Made by a program: the position numbers and the translations under genes
NCBI RefSeq assembly: GCF_014651835.1
Contig: NZ_BMXQ01000001.1
Location: 2,950,120 to 3,014,119, forward strand
Direction: 5' to 3'
Origin: Pigmentiphaga litoralis
GTDB taxonomy: Bacteria; Pseudomonadota; Gammaproteobacteria; Burkholderiales; Burkholderiaceae_B
DNA: 64,000 bases
The notes under the pieces: model-generated
Told to the model about the DNA's origin: nothing
Databases searched by the model: none
What the model saw: only the letters and a program-made list of their open reading frames with translations
Shown: positions 63,933 through 64,000 of the stretch, piece by piece
Numbering within the stretch: position 1 is the first letter of the stretch
Layout of the letters: each line of letters starts with the position of its first letter

Positions 63933-64000
63933 GTGGGACTGTATGAGAGGTGGTGCGAGTCCACCAAAGAAAAAGACAAGCGCAGGCATTATTGGACCTA
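63933..64000 (+). CDS. Start of an unidentified gene cut by the window end
   Basis: A GTG at 63933, 6 bp behind GGGGG (63922 region), opens MGLYERWCESTKEKDKRRHYW and runs off the window. The strong ribosome-like site and the protein-like beginning suggest a real gene, but the visible part is too short for any assignment. Confidence 0.3.
   Translation, partial: MGLYERWCESTKEKDKRRHYWT

Larger units (their letters stand above)
40338..64000. mobile_element. Left part of a genomic island inserted at tRNA-Phe
   Basis: The element begins at the tRNA-Phe fragment, next to a tyrosine integrase, and continues past the window end. Its cargo differs from the left flank in mosaic look: catabolic operons with orphan Bug receptors, frameshifted and decayed genes, and a defence-like pair. 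By eye it is poorer in G and C than the left flank in several stretches (for example 49320-49400 and 58600-60200). The right junction is not seen, and nested events are likely. Confidence 0.6.

Overview
The window looks like a high-GC betaproteobacterial chromosome of the order Burkholderiales, most likely family Alcaligenaceae (Achromobacter/Bordetella/Pigmentiphaga-like). The evidence is the trimeric porin type, five Bug-type solute receptors, many LysR regulators, a DUF3297 protein and dense aromatic-acid catabolism. No rRNA and no CRISPR array were seen.

Region 1 (1-9.4 kb) is mixed chromosome. It holds a porin, a decayed tannase-like gene, a ParE-type toxin-antitoxin pair with a tandem-palindrome operator, a Kelch protein, a DUF4153 membrane protein, two LysR regulators, an FMN-binding PPOX protein and a glutathione S-transferase. 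Region 2 (9.4-15.3 kb) is a catabolic cluster: gentisate 1,2-dioxygenase, a fumarylpyruvate hydrolase-type FAH protein, a remnant of an alpha/beta hydrolase, a nitrilase, a GntR regulator, a SnoaL-like protein and an SDR. Region 3 (17.0-24.1 kb) is a complete cytochrome bd locus, cydDC-cydAB-cydX, preceded by a GbsR/MarR-type regulator. Region 4 (24-33.9 kb) holds transporters, a GlxA-type regulator and a two-component flavin monooxygenase cluster: LLM monooxygenase, flavin reductase, MHS transporter, RibB-type riboflavin enzyme and an MFS exporter, with two related LysR regulators. Region 5 (34-40.2 kb) joins a Bug receptor, an NAD-type D-2-hydroxyacid dehydrogenase and a 1033-residue FAD/Fe-S D-2-hydroxyacid dehydrogenase.

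Region 6 (40.34 kb to the window end) is read as one end of a genomic island. A 49-bp 3' fragment of tRNA-Phe, still next to its terminator, is followed by a tyrosine integrase. The cargo is: (a) a dicarboxylate-type module (LysR, two Bug receptors, maleate isomerase-like protein, cupin, frameshifted lactonase); (b) a MarR regulator, a rhombosortase and a GlyGly-CTERM alpha/beta hydrolase; (c) two Bug receptors and a complete phthalate-to-protocatechuate operon (ophA2-C-A1-B); (d) a decayed zone with remnants of a second lactonase and of a defence-type helicase; and (e) a tightly coupled DUF4062/TIR-like plus PhoD-like metallophosphatase pair.

The two most interesting candidates are the DUF4062-PhoD pair, a possible uncharacterised defence system, and the rhombosortase with its GlyGly-CTERM hydrolase, which could deliver a surface or secreted esterase that feeds phthalate to the neighbouring operon. 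Three SlyA-like dyads in front of the island's operons suggest that one MarR protein controls several of them.
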